DNA of 64,000 bases from Paulinella micropora (taxonomy: Eukaryota > Cercozoa > Imbricatea > Euglyphida), in assembly GCA_009731375.1 (NCBI GenBank), contig BJOX01000060.1:727964-791963 (forward strand), written 5' to 3'. Of the stretch, positions 1 through 11,397 are shown piece after piece. Position 1 is the stretch's first letter; each line of letters starts with the position of its first letter. Under the pieces are notes generated by a model, which was given only the letters and a program-made list of their open reading frames with translations, did not search any database and had not been told where the DNA came from. The translations under genes and the position numbers were made by a program.

Positions 1-31
<31 letters not shown>

Positions 32-83
32 TACATAGACAAACATACTACATACACACATAGGAACTGTCGCTTTGCGCGAA

Positions 84-181
<98 letters not shown>

Positions 182-255
182 AGAGAGAGAGAGAGAGAGA
201 TATGCATACACAGACATACCTACTTACACACATAGGAACTGTCGCTTGCGCGAGA

Positions 256-319
<64 letters not shown>

Positions 320-372
320 CATACACACACACACACTACACATAGGAACGGTCGCTTTGCGCGAGATCAGAA
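1..372. repeat. (GA)n arrays with a tag repeated three times
   Basis: GA dinucleotide arrays alternate with a short non-repetitive tag containing GGAACTGTCGCTTTGCGCGA, seen at about 57-88, 229-259 and 338-370. The tag copies differ by a few bases. This is a compound satellite; the SLSL/REREREs reading frames across it are not genes. Confidence 0.9.
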
Positions 373-660
373 AGTACCAGAAGAGTACCGACCTACTGGT
401 CTGTGTATGTATGTATGTATGTATGTATGTATGTATGAAAGTACCAGAAGAGTACCGACCTACGGTCTGTACATACATACATACATACATACATACACAT
501 ACACACATACACACATACATACATACAAACATACATACATACATACATACATACATAAATACATACATATATACATACACACATACATACATACATACAT
601 ACATACACATACACATACATACATACATACATGCATACATACATACATGCATACATACAT
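371..660. repeat. Tag pair plus (TATG)n/(TACA)n array
   Basis: A second tag containing AAAGTACCAGAAGAGTACCG occurs at 371-403 and 438-470. It is separated by (TATG)n and followed by about 190 bp of imperfect (TACA)n. No coding potential beyond low-complexity translation. Confidence 0.9.
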
Positions 661-793
661 AGGTGCGCAAACTGTCCTTCCAGCGCCTGGTGAGGGAAAT
701 CGCACAGGTACACATACATTCATACATACATACATACACACATACACACACATACAGGCATTCAAGAACGATTTACGCTTCCAATCCACAGGT

Positions 794-850
<57 letters not shown>

Positions 851-949
851 CCTGTTCTTTCTTTTTTTGTTCTATTTAGTCGTTTTTGTTTGTTTATTCG
901 TCTATCTATTATTTTCTTTGCTTTTATTCGTTTGTTTCATTCATTTCAT
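661..949. repeat. Short unique DNA, (CA/TACA) and (CT)n array, T-rich tract
   Basis: Unique DNA at 661-710 is followed by TACA/CA repeats, a (CT)n array at about 794-846 and a T-rich tract. A GCAG resembling a 3' splice site lies near 987 on the plus strand, but no convincing plus-strand exon follows it. I see no gene here. Confidence 0.7.
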
Positions 950-3708
950 CTATTTATTAGACCTGTTTTTGTATTTGTGTGTTGCAGGGATTTTGACGCC
1001 GTGGTACAGGCACGAGAAGGCGCTGAGCACGCTGCACGCAAACGGGCACCAGTCCACGCTCACGTGCGGGGGCGGCGGCCCGCCGCCGCCGGCCGGCACC
1101 AGGCACGAGTCCAGCAACTCGCCGGCCCGCGCGCGCAGGCCCAGGCCCTCGGCTAGCCACGGGTAGCGGGCCAGCAGCTCGGGCGTGGCCGACGTGTTCC
1201 AGAAGGCAGCGAAGAAGCCCGCGTCGTCGTCTCCTTCGGCCGTGGCGCCCCCGGCCCGGCGGCCGGCCGCGAGCCACGCCGCCAGCAGGCCGGCCGGCAG
1301 CCCCTCGGCGCCGGCCGCACAGGCCGGCACGCAGCCGGCCCCGTAGGCCTTGTCGCACCACAGCGCACCGCCGGCGGTACAGCGCGCGCCCAGCCACGCC
1401 GGGCCGGGGGCTCAGAAGGCAGGCGCCGGCGCCGGCGCCAGCGGCCAGCCGCACTGGTAGTCGCGGCCGGCTCGAAGTAGGACCGCAGCACCGCGCAGCC
1501 CGCGCGCAGCGCCCCGGACGGCACGTCGTCGCGCGCGAGCGTGAACATGCCACAGCCCAGGCCGGACGTGCACGCGTAGCTCCCGCCGTCGTCGCGGGCC
1601 CGGCACACCACGCGCGCGCCGCCCGGCCCGCACGGCAGCTGCACCTCGGGCGTCAGGTCACAGAAGCCCGACGCCGCCTGGCGGCGGAAGGGGAAGGCGC
1701 ACTCGAACTCGCCACCGCCCGCACCTGCGCGCACAGGTTCGCGGCCGCGGCCCCTCGCACTGGCTCCGGCGCGGCCGCCGGGGCGGGCGCCGCCACGCCC
1801 AGCACCGACCAGACCGCCGCCGCGGTGAGCGCCACGGGCCGGCCGCCCGGCCGGAAGGGCCAGCCCGCCAGCGGGAACAGGTAGTAGCACTCGGGCACGG
1901 CGCCCAGGGCGGCGGAGTCGAGGCCGCGCGGCACGGCGGCCCCCGCGAAGTAGGCGTCGACCGACGCGGCGTCGGCGGCGAGAAAGTACTGGGCGCGCAG
2001 GACCACGCCCCCCCCGGGGCACACGAGCTCGCGCGCGGTGCTGCCCCGCACCAGCGCGTCCAGGTCGTCCAGGTCCCCCCCGAGGCCCGGCGAGGGCAGG
2101 CGGCACGACAGTCCGTAGCGGCAGGTGCCGTACGGGTCCGCCTGCGTGGCGCCCGCGCAGCGCCAGACCGACAGGCTGCCGAGCGCGCGCTCGGCCACGG
2201 GCACGGCCACGGGCACCGCGCCCCCCCCGGCCCAGTCCGCTACGAACGCGGCCCGGCGCTCCAGCGACAGGCCCCGCCACACGCCCAGCTGGGCCGGCTG
2301 CGCCGCCTCGCAGAAGCGGTAGCCGTCCCCGACCCAGCCCGCCGCGCACACACAGCGCGGCCAGCCCTGCACCAGGGCGCACGCGGCCGACGGGTGGCAC
2401 ACCACGTACCGGCAGCTCTCGACCAGCTGGGGCGGGCACGAACAGCAGGTACGCGCGGCCGGCGCTCGTGCGCCCCGCCAGCACCAGCGCCTGCTGCGGT
2501 GCGGCCGGCAGCGCCAGGCACTCGAGCTGCAGCGCGACCGCGGCGCCGGTGCTCAGCGTTACGGAACCCCGCCTGTCCCAGGCGCCCCACGGGTCCAGCT
2601 CGTCCTGTGCGTACCAGTCCACGCGCGGGCCCTGGCTGCTGTTCGTGCGCAGCGCAAAGAGTTGGAGGGAGGGCCAGCCGGTACGCGCGCAGAAGCCTAC
2701 GCGCTCGACCCCGCCCGCCACCTCCACGAACCGGTACGGCAGCGCGCGGGCCGCCGCCGCTGTCGAGCTCCGCCAGTACTGGCCCTGGTCCGCCGGCGCC
2801 ACCACGAACAGCCGCCCCGGGCCGCCGCACACGGCCAGCAGCGCGGCCGACGCGGGCACAGACACGCACTGCGTCACGGCGCAGGGCGGCGACCACACCG
2901 GCCGCACGGAGCCGTCGGCGTACCAGCGGTCGCGGCACTGGCCGATCACGCCCACGTCCTGCTCCGGGGCAGCCCCGGCCGGCCCGGGTGACAGCAGGCC
3001 CTCGGCCCAGAAGCTCAGGTCCAGCTGCGTGCCTCCGCTCGCCACTAGCCAGCCGTCCCAGTCGTACGCGGTGCCGTCCTCTAGCGGCCGGGCGTCGTCT
3101 GCCGAGCGATTAACATAATAGTACCAGTCGGGGTCACACCACCTGTCGGTAGTCCGAGCGGCGTACCTGGCAAAGAACAGCAGCCGCCCGCCGCGCGGGG
3201 GGCCCACCAGCTCCAGCACACCACGGTTCACGGTCGCGCCGGCCTGGAGTAGGTGGACGGCGTAGCCCCGCGCTAGCCAGGGCTGGCTGCCGTACGGGCC
3301 CAAGACGTCGCCCGGCCACTCGACCCGCACGTACTGCCAGAGCGGTCCCTCCAGGTACGCGCACACGGCGGTCAGCGCGGCGGCCAGCAGCCGCCAGTTG
3401 AAGAGGCGCGCACAGCCAAGAGGAAGCCCGAGCGCCTTCCACACCGTCAGGCCCGGCGCGCTGAGGTACACCACCGCCGTCAGGCTCGGCGCCTGGCCCA
3501 GCACCAGCACCAGGTCGTCGTGTGCGTCGTCGTCCAGGCCGCCCACCAGGAGCGTCTGGTCCGCCAAAGGCCAGGCGTATGCAAAGAGCAATGGGCGGCA
3601 CTGACCCGCGCTGCTTCTTCGACGGCGACCTGCTGCTACCGGGCGCGCTGGACGGCCCGGCGCTGACCCCGGCCCACTTCCAGCGCCTGGGCCGGCTCCT
3701 CCGGGCAC
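950..3708 (-). pseudogene. Large secreted or surface EGF-domain protein, frameshifted
   Basis: Minus-strand coding of roughly 850-900 codons is spread over all three frames. The first part (3,640-2,430) is rich in Trp, Tyr and Cys and looks extracellular. It shifts frame near 2,425 at a CCCC run and enters a clear EGF-like module at about 2,310-2,420: six cysteines with the typical C-x4-C-x5-C-x8-C-x-C spacing and GWVGDG before the last Cys. Further Cys-rich sequence follows, with frame changes near 1,735, 1,475 and 1,410. The three frame changes and one stop indicate decay or consensus errors. The start is uncertain because the 5' end overlaps the plus-strand helicase start at 3,591. The ligand and overall fold are not recognised; a virion or host surface protein are both possible. 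Confidence 0.55.
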
Positions 3709-5051
3709 GCCTCGCGGCGGGGCTCGGGCCCGCGGGCCGGCGCCTCGTCCTCGTCCACTACTGGCTGCGGCTCACCCTCACCGTGCGCAAGAGCTAGTGC
3801 TTCTAACTCACGGCCTGCCAGCCCGCAGGCGCTCTGGTGTGCGAGCTGCTGCCGAACCTCGACCGCCGCTCGGAACACGGTCGCCACCTTTTCCCTGGCT
3901 TCTCCGAGCTGCTGCGGCAGTTGCTACTGCCGGACGGCTTGCTGTGGTGCGAGGACTGGTGCGAGCCCGCCGGCGAGCACGCGTACGCGCTCAGGCCGCA
4001 CGTCACGCCGGCCGTGCTGGGGCACGTGCTCAGCGACCTCTGAGGGCTCGGCGGGGGCTCCGCCGGCTGCACGCGCTGCGCCCCTGGCGCCGGGCCACCC
4101 GCGCCCAAGCGCCGACGCCCACCCTCTGGGTCGTCGACGAGCTGTCCTTGTTCAGTCCGGCGGGCCTGCTGCGCCTCCTGGACGTGCTGGCCAGGCTCGC
4201 CCCCTCGGTGGCGGGCCTGCTCCTGCTCGGGGACAGCGCCCAGCTGCCGTCCATGGGGCATGGCTGCGTGCTGGCGCTGGCCCAACGCCTCTTCCCCGCC
4301 TGCTGCGCGTGCCTGGACACCGTCAGGCGCGGGCAGGCCGGCGCCGGCGGCCTCACGCAGGTGCAGCGCCTGGCGCGGACGCTGCGCCCGGCGGCCGACG
4401 CCCGCGGCGTAGCGGAAGTGCGCGCCTGGCCCGACGCAGTCCTGGCCCGCTTCCGCCTGCACGTGGGCCCCGACGAGCTGCGCGAGCTGGCCCTCGGCTG
4501 GTTCAGGCAGTACGAGCCCCCCGGGGGGGTGACCAGCGGGGCTGCGCCAGCTCGCGACCGTGCGGGCGCAGGAAAGGAAACTGCTCAACGAGTGGCTGGC
4601 GGGGGCCGCCGGCGCCGTCCGGACGGCCGACGGCGCCCCGGCCCTGCGGCCGGGACTCAATGTCAGGCTGAAGGCGCCCCGCAGCTGCCCCGCGAGGCGG
4701 CTCCTGGCGCAGGCGGCGCGTGTCTTTGTCGAGCAGGGGGACCTGTGTGCCGAGAAGGTCAGTGGCGCCCACGCCCAGGTGCTCACGGCCACGGTGGAGG
4801 CCCCCCACGACGTAGCCTCTCCCCCCGCCGCGGCCGAGCCGGGGGTCGAGCCGGAGGAGGCCCCCCCACGACGTAGCCTCTCCCCCCGCCGCGGCCGAGC
4901 CGGGGGCCGAGCCGGAGGAGGCCACCTACGACGTAGCCTCCCTTCCGCGCTAGTTCACCACGCGGCGCAGGGTGCTTCCCCCCAACCCAGCTCCGCCTGC
5001 CATCGTTCGCTCCCCAGCGGGCGGCAAAAAGTAAAGAAATATGAGTTTTGA
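3591..5051 (+). pseudogene. SF1 (RecD/Pif1-type) DNA helicase, decayed
   Basis: Coding begins at the ATG at 3,591 and moves between frames near 3,795, 4,045 and 4,545. At about 4,124-4,160 it has a Walker B motif (WVVDELSLFS). Motif III follows at about 4,210-4,270 (LLLLGDSAQLPSMGHG), with a Gln-Leu-Pro core typical of RecD, Dda and Pif1. A DTVRRGQ segment then matches the arginine-bearing motif IV region. These motifs imply ATP-dependent unwinding of DNA. I cannot see a P-loop (GxGKT), so the copy is truncated or the motif lies in a damaged stretch. The tail after 4,790 becomes a tandem repeat. A UL52-like primase 12 kb away suggests a viral helicase-primase set, but a cellular Pif1 relative remains possible. 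Confidence 0.6.
4801..4945. repeat. About 61-bp GC-rich tandem repeat, 2.3 copies
   Basis: The unit beginning CCCCCCACGACGTAGCC starts near 4,801, 4,862 and 4,922 (partial). The period is not a multiple of three, so translation changes frame from unit to unit. It forms the 3' end of the helicase reading frame. Confidence 0.85.
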
Positions 5052-5252
5052 CTAGCTCCAGGGGAAGGGCCGGCCCGCGTGTTATGATGTTTTTAATGTT
5101 TCGTCCGGAGCCCCTCCGGTTTCTCCGGCCGCGGTCACAGTAGAAGACAGCCCCGAGGTGCTCACAGGGGTGGGCAGTGCAGGGCGGGAGGGCGGCAGGC
5201 ACCGGGCAGTTGGGGGGAGGGGCGGAGTGGGGGGCGCGGCGGCGGCCACCGC

Positions 5253-5378
<126 letters not shown>

Positions 5379-6491
5379 GTACTTCCACCCGCCAGCCACA
5401 CAAAACCAGTCCCCTCCCGGCCTGTCACGTGCACGAGTCCGCGTCCTGCATCGAGGACCGTCCGTCAGCGGCCCTAGTCTAGCATACCTTCTGCATCTGC
5501 ACGCGAGACACCCCGTGCGTCTGCATGCAGGCAGAGAATACCACCTGCCGCTGTTACAACAAAGTTATGCCAACCGGCGCCAGCCGAGCACGCTAGGGTC
5601 TGCGGGGCCAGCACGCGCATCCTGCTAGCACCGGCTCAGCGTCACCGGTTTTAGCGCCTCCGCCTGGTTTTAGCGGACTTTCAAGATGATGATCATCTGA
5701 TGGTAATTGACATTGTATTTAATTTCTGAGTAAAGTAACTGAATTTCTGATTTCAAGTTTGACGCAAACACTTTCATTGATAATACAAAAATACTTGCCA
5801 CTGTGGCGTAGAAATAATTATGATTATTAGATAACTCTGACTAATCTTTTTTGTGGTTAGTTACATAACGTTAATCACGTGAGCGATATAGCAACTGTAT
5901 AACAGTGCTGCTGCTACAACTCAGTACGGGGGACGTGCCAACTTTTATTGATTTTGCTAAAATTATTGTACAATGAGAAAGACAGTATTCCCACCCAAAC
6001 CCGTAGCGGTTGCGGGGCGCCTGCACTACGACCACCAACATCAGGGACACCGACTAAGCGGGTTTGATGGCTGGGGGAGCATTTGGCCTTGAGCGAATGG
6101 CAGCCCGCTAGGATCTGTGCGCAAACGGTCCGGAGACACAGATGCACGTCGTAGAAAGGGTAGAGATAGAGAAGGAGAGAGAGAGATAGAAAGAGAGAGA
6201 GAGAGAGAGAGAGANNNNNNNNNNTTACATAACGTTAATCACGTGAGCGATATAGCAACTGTATAACAGTGCTGCTGCTACAACTCAGTACGGGGGACGT
6301 GCCAACTGCAAGTTGTAACAGTCGTCACCGTCAAACTTTGAATACTAAAATCAATATCGGTGCAGAAAGTGCCCTTAGCCTTTCTGTGCCACTGCGGGGG
6401 CAGGGGAGTTGGGTGAAGGGTGGTGTGGTTGTAGTGGAGTCATGTCCACCTCCACCAGACAACACCAGCTCTCAATGCTACTGAGGCAATG
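5379..6491. other. Unique and AT-rich DNA without a recognisable gene
   Basis: Up to about 5,650 the sequence is GC-rich and after that AT-rich. It contains a (GA)n tract (6,168-6,214), a 10-N gap (6,215-6,224) and a duplicated 83-bp segment. No ORF has a recognisable domain. Confidence 0.6.
5861..6307 (+). repeat. 83-bp direct duplication on both sides of a gap
   Basis: The segment starting TTACATAACGTTAATCACGT occupies 5,861-5,943 and again 6,225-6,307, where it begins immediately after the 10-N gap. The copies look identical. The simplest reading is two contigs whose ends overlap but were not merged. Confidence 0.85.
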
Positions 6492-8042
6492 TCAGTCATC
6501 TTGGGGAGGTGAGCCAGGGGGTGACAGGGGTGGCTGTCGCGGCTTTTCTGACATCACCTTCTGAAACAAGTCAGGCTGGCTGAAAGTGTCAGCTGCAGGT
6601 ACATAGGCAATAGGCTGTGCTGTTGCCAAGGTTTTGAGAAAGTCAGAATGGTCAGGCTGGCTGTGAAAAGCGTAGCTCCTGTTGAAAGAAATCAAATCGC
6701 TGTATTAACACTGCAGATGAGGGTGTGGGGGTTAGCCATAAATAATTATTCTCCACCTCCCCCTCCTCGTTGCAGTCCTCGTCAGTAAGGGCTAGCCATG
6801 AATAATTATTCTCCACCTCCCCCTCCTCGTTGCCGTCCGCGTCAGTAGGAGGAGGAGTAGGAGTAGAAAGAGTAGGAGTAGAAGGAGTAGGAGTAGGAGT
6901 AGGAGTAGGAGTAGGAGTAGGAGTAGGAGTAGGAGTAGGAGTAGGAGGAAAAGGATCATCCTCCGCCTCATCTTCCTCCTCCTCCTCCGCCGCCGCCGGC
7001 GCCACCGCCACCGCCGCCGCCGGCGCCACCGCCACCGCCGCCGCCGGCGCCACCGCCACCGCCGCCGCCTCCTCTTCCTTCTGCTCATCCTCCGCCGTCG
7101 CTGTCGCCTCCTCCTTCACCGCCGCCTCCTCCGCCTCCTCCTTCGCATCCTTCTTCGCCTCCACCTTCGCCTCCTCCTTGGAGTTTCCCCTCCTTTGCCT
7201 CGTCAATCGCCTCCTCCTCCTCCTGCTCATCCTCGAGCTCATCTTCCCTCAGCCTCCGTTTCTTAAGTGCCTGTTGCTCCTCCTCCCCATCCCTCAGCCT
7301 CCGTACGCGTCGCTTGCGTGGAAGTTCTGGTGGCGATTGCAAGGGCAGACTGATGAAATCGGCTTCAATTGGGAGTCGCTTGGTGCCCTCATGGAATAGA
7401 GTGTGGTCGATCTGAGGTTGGGTAAGCACCATGATGAGCGGCTGACCCAGCCCAAGCCTGGCCTTTGAAGAAAGAAACATAGAATCCTCCTTGAGCAATG
7501 TTTCTACCCTTTCCACTGCATCGTCTGGGCCGATCGCCAAGGTGGACGTGACAACATTTCCGTCGAAATCTTGGAAGTCAGCGGTTGCGATCCGGGCCCT
7601 ATATACGTATACATAAATATCAATGCACAAATGGACAGATAGATAGATAGATAGATAGATAGACAGACAGATAGACAGACACACTATCTTCCTCTATTGT
7701 CTATTTGTGCTTGTTTGATTTGGTTCTGATTATTTCTTTGTGGCAAATTGTGGTAATCTACCGAGGGACTGATGCTTGTGTTCGAGCGCCTTCCATTTCG
7801 CGACTGGCGTCGCCGGGTGCCCTGGCAGGGGGGGCATCGTCCCGCCCGCGCTTCGGTAGCAAGTTATCCAGCACGCTTTGCATTCTTGGCAGCTCCAGGC
7901 TTTGTGAGACGGTCGGCTGGGGGTGCTGATCGTCGGTGGTGTCCATGGCCGGGTGGGCGGGGTCGTACTCGGCGTCGGCCGGCGCGCTGGTGGCTGGCGG
8001 CACCTGGGTCTTGGGAGCGGCGTGGGGGGTGAGAGCGAGCAT
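6492..8042 (-). CDS. Spliced gene for a highly charged, probably nuclear protein
   Basis: Exon 1 (8,042-7,762) starts MLALTPHAAPKTQ. A GT donor at 7,761-7,760 and an AG acceptor at 7,600-7,599 bound a 163-nt intron that holds the (GATA)n array. Splicing keeps the frame into RARIATADFQDFDG. Exon 2 encodes basic clusters (KKRRLRED), a Glu/Lys-rich stretch, Ala/Val-Ala-Pro repeats, a (Pro-Thr)n tract from a GGAGTA repeat, and a duplicated EEGEVENNY block. A frame change near 7,190 (GGGGAAA) and another near 6,665 separate the pieces. I recognise no family. Low complexity and basic motifs suggest a nuclear or chromatin-associated role, but this is only inference. The intron shows that cellular-type genes lie next to the intron-free GC-rich genes. 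Confidence 0.5.
7622..7683. repeat. (GATA)n/(GACA)n microsatellite inside an intron
   Basis: GATA units followed by GACA variants lie wholly within the predicted 163-nt intron of the charged-protein gene. Confidence 0.85.
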
Positions 8043-9542
8043 AGTAGGTGCAGTGGTGGTGTGTCTAGGGGCTTGCGCAGAGCAAAAATGTGAGCAGCGA
8101 GGGAGGAGGCGCGTCGCGTGCCGCTGCGCAGGGCGCGTGCGGCGCGCGACACCCTGCACGGGACGCAGCCCCCCCACGCGCGCGCGGGGCGCACGCCACG
8201 CAAACGCGCCCTGTCGCGCGACGCGGGCCGGGCCGGCGCGCGGGGGGGAGCCACCCCCTTCCGCCCGCGCGTGCCCCGGGTGCGCCGTACGGGGGGGGGT
8301 TCCCCCTCCNNNNNNNNNNNNNNNNNNNNNNNNNNNNNNNNNNNNNNNNNNNNNNNNNNNNNNNNNNNNNNNNNNNNNNNNNNNNNNNNNNNNNNNNNNN
8401 NNNNNNNNNNNNNNNNNNNNNNNNNNNNNNNNNNNNNNNNNGGGGGGGGGGGGGCGCGTGCGCAAGCGGGGGGAGGAGGTTGCTTTTTCGTGGGCTAGAG
8501 ACACCCACCAGTAATGCGGCTGCTAGTGCTCCCGCACGCCCCAGGCCGTCCGCCAGCGTGGCACACTCCGCTCTGCTGTTTGTGCCCGCCTGCTGTTGTA
8601 CGCGCGCACGCACCTGGACACACGCCTTACTCTCCCTCTCTCTCTCTCTCGCGTGCCCCTGTAGACCATGCCAGTGACGACGAGAGCCCAGGCCAGACTC
8701 CGGCAGGCGCCCCCCAGCAGCCACAGCGCAGCGCGCCACGGCGCAGCGCGTTCCCGCCCACCCAGTACGCCACCGCCCAGTACGCCACCGCCGGTGACTG
8801 CTGGGGTGGCCGTGCACCTAGGCCAACTCGGTACACAGGTCTTTGTGCACCGGGGCTGTGTCCAGGGGCCGCCGGGGTCGGTCGGTCGCCTGTGGCAGGC
8901 CCGGGCTCGCCCACCCCAGCTCCTCCATGGTCTTTCCCCGCAGGCGCTTCGCTGAAACAGACACACCCCGGACGGTATCGGCCCCGGAAGGCAAGGCGAG
9001 GGCGTGGTGTCCGCCTCGCCCACCGCCGGGCCACAGTCGCGACCAGCATGCACCGTGGTTGGGGAACGAGAAGCGCCCCCCCCNNNNNNNNNNNNNNNNN
9101 NNNNNNNNNNNNNNNNNNNNNNNNNNNNNNNNNNNNNNNNNNNNNNNNNNNNNNNNNNNNNNNNNNNNNNNNNNNNNNNNNNNNNNNNNNNNNNNNNNNN
9201 NNNNNNNNNNNNNNNNNNNNNNNNNNNNNNNNNNNNNNNNNNNNNNNNNNNNNNNNNNNNNNNNNNNNNNNNNNNNNNNNNNNNNNNNNNNNNNNNNNNN
9301 NNNNNNNNNNNNNNNNNNNNNNGCCCCCGTGTCCACCACCTGCTCTCTCTCACCCCCTGTCTGCCGCTTGCCCGGGCCCTGGGGCACGCTTGCCGCCAGA
9401 AGGTGGGAGCTAGACAAAGTCGGAACGAACAGCTGAGGGGGGCACGCGCCCGCACGAGAACGCCGTTGGCTCCCATCAGCGACCAGCCAAGCGTCGTAAG
9501 GTATGCTACGATGCTAGACCCAAGATTCACCTCGTGGTGACT
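8043..9542. other. GC-rich DNA broken by two gaps, no firm gene
   Basis: Gaps at 8,310-8,441 and 9,084-9,322 are flanked by G or C runs. A (CT)n tract ending GCCCCTGTAG at about 8,660 precedes an ATG at 8,668 with a 95-codon frame. This could be a spliced or 5' truncated gene, but composition alone can produce such frames here. I make no call. Confidence 0.4.
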
Positions 9543-11003
9543 ATGGGGGAAGGCGGTTCCTGTGTGCCGGCGCTAGCCCGGGCCTGCCTGGGCATACAAG
9601 ATACACGCGCGGACGGAGGGGCGGAGCACTCCTGGCACGTTCCGCAGTGCACTGCGGAACTCGCCGTGTTGCGAGGCTGGCAGCCTCCTCCAGAGCTGAA
9701 ACTGTCTGATGCAAATCGGCCGACCTTTCTGTGGCACAGCCCCCAAGCCTACCTGGAAAGCCTCTCCGGCGCCTTTAAAGTAATCGTGATAGAAGTAGGG
9801 GGCCAAAACCTGCTCCCGTGCCTGAAAAGCTATAGTACGCTGGAGCGCCTGTTTCTGGCAAGAGAAGGGGGCGAGCTGTCCCGATTTAAGGGTCTGCGCT
9901 TTGAAGTGGTTGGGTTGGGCTGCGACTTGCACGCCGCCCCTAGGGAAGCAGGACAAGAATTCCGAGCTTGGTGCGCCCTCAGGCAGGTAGCCCCGCTGGC
10001 TCCGTCGGCTGGGTGGACAGAAAGATTCGTGGCTTCTCTCTTCCGAGACCTACCGACCGCCTGGGTACCGAAGAAGGGGCAGCCCCTCTATTTCTTGAAC
10101 AAGGCATACGTCCGCCTGAGGGCGGCCACTGCGTACCGGGACAACTGCGCTGAAAGGCTTTGGGCAGTGATTGAATCCCAGTTGGCAGCTTGTTTCGGTT
10201 TCGAATACAAGGGCTACCAGTTCCTGAGTGAAATCTGTGCCAAGCCTTACAGCCAGCAGAATCTACTGAGTTCGTTTGGTTACCTGGCCGGCTATCATTC
10301 GGTATCGGTGGACACCAGGCGCACGTCATCGTTCCCATTGCCGGCCCCGCACCTGCAGCACGTCGTTACATTCCTGGACCGGCCAAGCCTGCGTGCGCTC
10401 AGCCGGACCTCGCGGCCCCTGTTCCAGTTGACTGAACAAGCCTGGAACGCAGGGGACCAGCGCCTAGATAGCCAGGCAGTGCAGGTAGCCACCGCTTACA
10501 AGCTACCGGAGCGCCACGCAGAACGAAGCTCTCTCGGTTGGAGACGGCCTGTTTTTAGCACACACGTGGTCACTAACCCCGGGGCACGCTGGACTGCACA
10601 AGTCCGCGTGTGGGTAAACTACAGCCAAGGTAACGAAGTCGTCAAGGTCAAGCTGAAAAAAACAGCGGAAGGCCGGACAGCGACGGTGCTCAAGGCGTCG
10701 CTGCGCTGCGCCGCGGGGGCGCGGCGTCCTACACACCCACAAATTGAGCGCTGGGTCCAGGTGCGCCTCCTGAATTTTGCCGGCGCCACTGCGTATCACC
10801 TCCTGAACGGGGCTACACCGAAAACCCTAGCCTTGTTAGCCCGTGGACGGAAGAAGCTGGTCAAGGCGAAGAACGATATCTACCTAGAGGAGGAAGAACA
10901 ACTCCGGTGGCATAGCGAGCTGTACTGCCCCGAGGGTCGGTGTCCTCCCATCACCAGCCGACCGCTCCCGTCCGCGAGCGCCGGAGCAGCCCCGTCGCAC
11001 TGA
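9543..11003 (+). CDS. 486-aa protein with a central F-box-like motif
   Basis: This is a long intact ORF without an intron. I use the ATG at 9,543 rather than the in-frame GTG at 9,534. Around residues 264-301 a leucine-rich stretch starts FPLPAPHLQHVVTFLD, continues with SLRALSRTSRPLFQL, and ends near a Trp. This follows the F-box pattern (LP..hL..h..fL....L..ls.tsr.h..l....W). F-box proteins bind Skp1 and present substrates to SCF ubiquitin ligases, and several large DNA viruses encode them. The rest is unrecognised; the C-terminal third is basic with a short acidic patch (LEEEEQ). An AATAAA follows 194 bp after the stop. The function is inferred from one motif only. Confidence 0.55.
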   Translation: MGEGGSCVPALARACLGIQDTRADGGAEHSWHVPQCTAELAVLRGWQPPPELKLSDANRPTFLWHSPQAYLESLSGAFKVIVIEVGGQNLLPCLKSYSTLERLFLAREGGELSRFKGLRFEVVGLGCDLHAAPREAGQEFRAWCALRQVAPLAPSAGWTERFVASLFRDLPTAWVPKKGQPLYFLNKAYVRLRAATAYRDNCAERLWAVIESQLAACFGFEYKGYQFLSEICAKPYSQQNLLSSFGYLAGYHSVSVDTRRTSSFPLPAPHLQHVVTFLDRPSLRALSRTSRPLFQLTEQAWNAGDQRLDSQAVQVATAYKLPERHAERSSLGWRRPVFSTHVVTNPGARWTAQVRVWVNYSQGNEVVKVKLKKTAEGRTATVLKASLRCAAGARRPTHPQIERWVQVRLLNFAGATAYHLLNGATPKTLALLARGRKKLVKAKNDIYLEEEEQLRWHSELYCPEGRCPPITSRPLPSASAGAAPSH

Positions 11004-11196
11004 ACGCGAGCAGCCCCTCCTCACATCTGTGACGCTGCCCCCGTCCTTTGCCAGGGGGAGGAAGTAAGGGGGCCGTGCCTGTGGCCAGGGAGCCACCGGG
11101 CGCCACACACCCCTCCGTGCACCCAGGGGAGGAGGGGGCCCCACGGCCGGCGTGCTCGGTGGTCGGGGCCCCAGCTGCCGCCCACAACTAGTTTGG

Positions 11197-11202
11197 AATA
11201 AA
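11197..11202 (+). terminator. AATAAA polyadenylation signal
   Basis: A canonical hexamer lies downstream of the F-box-like ORF, followed by a T/GT-rich element (CTCTTTTTGTT). It lies between two convergent genes. Confidence 0.6.
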
Positions 11203-11397
11203 ACACTCTTTTTGTTCCTACCGGGTTTTTCTGGCCTTGTGCTTCCTTGCAGTGCTGGACCCCCGATTCTGGGGGACGGGGTGGAAGGGGGCGCGGAGGA
11301 GTGAGGGAAGGATAAGAAAACTAGACCACGCTTATTTTCTATTAGATTTTCCTTGGTTTGTTCGTTTTTATATTAAGAATACCATATTGGCAGACTA

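Noticed and set aside
48-1166. Several long ORFs with [20 protein letters not shown] or IHTYIHT sequence
   Set aside because: They are translations of (GA)n, (CT)n and (TATG)n arrays on both strands and carry no domain.
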